DNA of 47,077 nt from a virus: positions 1-47,077 of IMG/VR virus record IMGVR_UViG_3300037225_000238; one strand, given 5' to 3'. The translations under genes were made by a program, and so were the position numbers. Position 1 is the stretch's first letter, and each line of letters begins with the position of its first letter. Shown piece after piece: positions 44,262 through 47,077 of the stretch. The notes below the pieces were generated by a model, which saw only the letters and a program-made list of their open reading frames with translations, ran no database searches and had not been told where the DNA came from.

Positions 44262-45535
44262 GCGAGCCGACCGCTGCACTTACCTACGGGGACCTTATCA
44301 TCGCCGTCGCCGAGCAACTCGGTGTGGCGTACTACGGCCCCAATGGCGACCAGATCGCGCAGGTGCCCACGAGCGCCTACGAACTGGACCGGTGCAAGCG
44401 GTTCGTCCAGGACGGCATCCGCATGTTCATGGCCGATGCACCGCTGACTGGCTGGCGTTGGCAGCGACCCCTGGCCGAGATCGACCTCTGGCCGGAGAAG
44501 GGCATCACCATGCCGCCGGGCAGCGCGGGGCCGAATCTCGTGACCAGTGCCCACGTCGCCGGGACCACTCACGTCTATGCCACGTCGGCCTGGTTCTCGG
44601 CCGCGATGGTCGGGCAGATCCTTGCTGTGCGGTCCATCGGCCTCTTCACCATCGCGACTTACGTTTCGCCGACTGAGATTACCCTCACCCCCGGAACCGA
44701 TTACAGTTGGGCGGGCGGGTACACGTTCCTGATTCATCAGACCGCGGCGGGTGATGCGACTATGACCATCGCCTACAACGGCGTGGGGACCGATCTGTCC
44801 ACGATCACCGCAACGGCGGGGACCTTCTACCCCTCCACTGAGGGCAAGTCCTTGTTTGTCACCGATCTCTCCACTGGGGTTGTGACTTTGCTGCTGTACC
44901 TCACCGACCGCACGATGGAGATCACCGACACCGGCGGGGCGATTGCCACGGCCTGGGGTGTGGGTACTCGGACCTTCAACCTGTCGTCTGAGGGCCTCTA
45001 TGCGCTGCCCCAGGACTTCGGCGGTGAAGTCGCCGGAAAGATCACCTACCAGGCCGGATCGAACCGTGGCGTTCCGATCACCTGGACGAGCGAGTTGGAA
45101 TTGCGCCGCCTGCGGGAGAACTGGAATTCGGTGTCGGGCAACCCCTACTACGCCGCCGTTCGCCGCAACAACACCCAGCAGCGCAAGTGGGATCTGATGG
45201 TCTACCCCAACACGGGCGGCACCTATCGGGTCGAGTTTCCCTTTATCATCTACTTCGACAAGATCACCAATCTCACCGATATGCACGTCGCCGGGTTCGC
45301 CCACGACGAGACGGTGAAGTGGGCGGCGAAGTCCCAGGCTGAGATGCAGGGCGAGGACGCGATGGCCGGGGCCACGCAGTATTACCGGAAGATCGCCCTC
45401 CAGAACTCGTACAAGATCGACGCCCGCGCCGCGTCCCGACGCCTGGGGTACAACGGCAACCCACGAGCAGTGAATGTTGCGCTCAAGGATTTCCGATCCT
45501 ACTTCCGACGCCCCACGGTGGGCTACCGCAGTTGA
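44258..45535 (+). CDS. Head-tail adaptor / tail tube A-like protein
   Basis: 425 aa. The N-terminal helical part (LTYGDLIIAVAEQLGVAYYG, then AYELDRCKRFVQDGIRMF) resembles the adaptor domain of T7 gp11-like tail tube proteins and phage head-tail connectors. The central region is beta-rich (SPTEITLTPGTDYSWAGGYT) and the C-terminus helical. It lies just before the propeller tail protein at 46360, the usual gp11-gp12 order of short-tailed phages. Confidence 0.65.
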   Translation: MSEPTAALTYGDLIIAVAEQLGVAYYGPNGDQIAQVPTSAYELDRCKRFVQDGIRMFMADAPLTGWRWQRPLAEIDLWPEKGITMPPGSAGPNLVTSAHVAGTTHVYATSAWFSAAMVGQILAVRSIGLFTIATYVSPTEITLTPGTDYSWAGGYTFLIHQTAAGDATMTIAYNGVGTDLSTITATAGTFYPSTEGKSLFVTDLSTGVVTLLLYLTDRTMEITDTGGAIATAWGVGTRTFNLSSEGLYALPQDFGGEVAGKITYQAGSNRGVPITWTSELELRRLRENWNSVSGNPYYAAVRRNNTQQRKWDLMVYPNTGGTYRVEFPFIIYFDKITNLTDMHVAGFAHDETVKWAAKSQAEMQGEDAMAGATQYYRKIALQNSYKIDARAASRRLGYNGNPRAVNVALKDFRSYFRRPTVGYRS

Positions 45536-45540
45536 AATAA

Positions 45541-45584
45541 TTTCGGCGATAGTGCCGAAAATCATGGCCGCTGGCAGAAGCCAG
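45541..45584 (+). promoter_or_regulatory. Two small hairpins between tail genes
   Basis: TTTCGGC-GATAGT-GCCGAAA (45541-45560) and CTGGC-AGAA-GCCAG (45571-45584). No U tract follows either. They may stabilise or process the mRNA or modulate translation of the gene at 45609. Confidence 0.4.
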
Positions 45585-45608
45585 TGCCCAAGAAAGGCGA
45601 GAGCCAAC

Positions 45609-46289
45609 ATGAACGAGAACAACCTGGTCCGAAGACTGTCCTACCTCACCCCCGGCGACGGCTACCGCAAGTGCGCCCCCATCAACATCCTGGCCGATCT
45701 CCGAGACGCGACTGGCCTGATCCTGGCCGCAGCGTCGTCCCCGCCCATCGCCGCCCTGGAGAACCACTTCTACGGCGTCCAGCCCGCGGCCAGCACCACA
45801 TTCTGCGGGCAGTTCCTGTGGACCGTGCCCCAGGATTACGACCCCAGCGCCGACGAACTGCGCATCATGGTCGCCTGTGACATGGCGGGCACCACGAACC
45901 AGGCCCTCTCTCAACTCACGCCGGTCATCTATCGCAAGCGCCCGGTGCCGCAGTTCGTCCCGGACGATGCCCAGTTCGTCATGCCTGCGGGTTTGGCTTT
46001 GTCCGCGGACCTCGGTGCTCCGGCCACGGCTGTCGGCGCGATCCCCCTGGTCGGCTCGAATTTGGCCACCAAGTGGGTGATGATTAACGCCGACTACTGG
46101 ACGGACCCCACCACGCGAACGACGGCCAACCGCAGTCTGGCCGCGACCGCCGACGCTACGATCAAGCCGGGAGACATCCTGGACATCGTGCTGAACTCCG
46201 CGGCCCACACCACCGATGTCATTCACATCTACGGCATCGAACTGTGGTATCGCAGCAACCTGGCTTTCACGGAAATCGGCGCTCGGTAG
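45609..46289 (+). CDS. Virion structural protein
   Basis: 226 aa from ATG 45609 (the open frame before it from 45474 overlaps the adaptor). Beta-rich with an ordered start (NLVRRLSYLTPGDGYRKCAP) and a C-terminal HIYGIELWYRSNLAF. No motif of known function. By position between adaptor and tail propeller it is a tail or connector component. Confidence 0.55.
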   Translation: MNENNLVRRLSYLTPGDGYRKCAPINILADLRDATGLILAAASSPPIAALENHFYGVQPAASTTFCGQFLWTVPQDYDPSADELRIMVACDMAGTTNQALSQLTPVIYRKRPVPQFVPDDAQFVMPAGLALSADLGAPATAVGAIPLVGSNLATKWVMINADYWTDPTTRTTANRSLAATADATIKPGDILDIVLNSAAHTTDVIHIYGIELWYRSNLAFTEIGAR

Positions 46290-46308
46290 GTCTCCTGCCT
46301 GGGTGACT

Positions 46309-46343
46309 GAGACCCGCTCGTCGGACGAAGGCGGGCGGGTCTC
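46309..46343 (+). terminator. Strong hairpin before the tail propeller gene
   Basis: GAGACCCGC (46309-46317) pairs perfectly with GCGGGTCTC (46335-46343), with an inner TCGT/ACGA stem. Only TTCGT follows, so it may act as a weak terminator or attenuator ahead of the gene at 46360. Confidence 0.5.
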
Positions 46344-46359
46344 TTCGTAGGTGCGAACA

Positions 46360-47077
46360 ATGGCCGAGAAGAAACCTGTCGATCTCAGCTTCCCCGTCAA
46401 GGGGTACGACGAGGGTTGGGCGTACAAGTCCCAGCCGGAGGGCACGTCGCCCAAGTGCGTCAACGTCAGGGCCTATGACGTGTTGGGGGAACGACTCCGC
46501 GGAGGACAGCGTGCGGGGTTGACCAAATACCTCGTCACGCAGGTCAACGGGGACAACCCCGTGCAGTTGCTCTACCAGGAACCCATCGCGGCCAGTGGGT
46601 TCACCGATAGTTTCCCCTATACAGATGGGACGATCTTCGACAGCGTGGGAAATCCCTGGCGGCACTACCAGTTCCAGACGACGGACTCGTGGATCGACGC
46701 GCTGGCGGGTGGGGCATTGCCGCCGTTGTGGATCTCGGGTCATGCCTATGTCGCTGGGGATCAGGTCGTCCATTCGGCCACTCGGTACATCTGCAAAACC
46801 GCAAACTCGGATGCTGCGTTCACCGTGGCCAAGTGGTATGTTTACACAGCGGCAACGACCCCGCCGAAGTGGATCACCGGACACCTGTTCAATGTTGGCG
46901 ATCTTGTGGTCGAACTGAACGTGGTGTATATCTGCATCAATTCCCACACGAGCGGGACGTTCACGACGGATTTTGCCAATGCAGATTGGCAGATCCTTGA
47001 CGTGGTAGACTGGATTCCGGGGCAGTCCTACAAGGTGGGCGATCAAGTCCTCGAGGCGGGGGTGCTCAAGGTCTGCA
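46360..47077 (+). CDS. Beta-propeller tail protein, 5' part (continues at 3)
   Basis: First 239 codons of the 931-aa tail protein, starting MAEKKPVDLSFPVKGYDEGW. After a helical/strand N-terminal domain come CBM5/12-like modules: WISGHAYVAGDQVVHSATRY, WITGHLFNVGDLVVELNVVY, and WIPGQSYKVGDQVLEAGVLK. The start ATG follows a hairpin by about 16 bases and has only a weak ribosome binding site (TAGGTG). The gene is complete once the ends are joined; see 3-2330. Confidence 0.75.
   Translation, partial: MAEKKPVDLSFPVKGYDEGWAYKSQPEGTSPKCVNVRAYDVLGERLRGGQRAGLTKYLVTQVNGDNPVQLLYQEPIAASGFTDSFPYTDGTIFDSVGNPWRHYQFQTTDSWIDALAGGALPPLWISGHAYVAGDQVVHSATRYICKTANSDAAFTVAKWYVYTAATTPPKWITGHLFNVGDLVVELNVVYICINSHTSGTFTTDFANADWQILDVVDWIPGQSYKVGDQVLEAGVLKVC
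46826..47077. repeat. Terminal overlap, right copy
   Basis: Same 252 bases as 1-252 except G at 46950. Joining the two gives a circular map of 46,825 bp and a continuous tail gene. Confidence 0.9.

Noticed and set aside
1-47077. Integrase, excisionase or attachment site
   Set aside because: No tyrosine or serine recombinase catalytic pattern was found in any convincing gene, so I make no claim of a temperate phage.

Overview
The window is essentially one complete genome of a tailed, probably short-tailed (podovirus-type) bacteriophage. Its first and last 252 bases are the same sequence, with one synonymous mismatch (A at 125, G at 46950). The map therefore closes into a circle of about 46,825 bp, and the gene entering at position 3 is the same gene that leaves at 47077. 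I see no integrase and no recognisable lysogeny repressor. The host cannot be named. AGGAG-type ribosome binding sites, sigma70-like promoters and a lipobox protein point to a bacterium, most likely diderm, and most of the sequence is GC-rich.

Two transcription units diverge from a control region at about 32.7-34.1 kb and converge at about 12.1-12.2 kb. The rightward (late) unit starts at 34124. It carries two small structural-looking proteins, a mini-zincin, terminase small and large subunits, portal, several small proteins, a scaffold-like protein, the major capsid protein, a decoration-like protein, small membrane and Ala-rich proteins, a head-tail adaptor and a large beta-propeller tail protein with chitin-binding-like modules. 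It then crosses the contig ends into tail fibre genes, a sulfotransferase, a repeat-containing spike, three internal-virion-type proteins (one of 1575 aa) and a holin-like protein.

The leftward (early/middle) unit runs from 33675 down to 12091. Reading leftward it holds small zinc-binding proteins, an amidoligase paired with a class II glutamine amidotransferase, a SprT-like protein, family A DNA polymerase between two HNH endonucleases, VRR-NUC and Cas4/RecB-like nucleases, a Sak4-type ATPase, GroES, a tRNA and a second tRNA-like element, a primase-helicase, a small lytic enzyme, a dATP/dGTP hydrolase joined to a nucleoside deoxyribosyltransferase-like domain, a metallophosphoesterase and a lipoprotein/membrane-protein group. 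Several very short membrane peptides sit between these genes. Most genes overlap by 1-4 bases, which implies translational coupling.

The least ordinary content is the amidoligase/amidotransferase pair in an A/T-richer island, the sulfotransferase in the tail module, the two-domain nucleotide enzyme, the phage GroES, a shared Pro-rich N-terminus on five unrelated replication-region proteins, a fresh 207-bp tandem duplication across a gene boundary, and a control region with palindromic operator-like repeats and an AT-rich core inside a long inverted repeat. All assignments come from reading motifs by eye; no database search was run.
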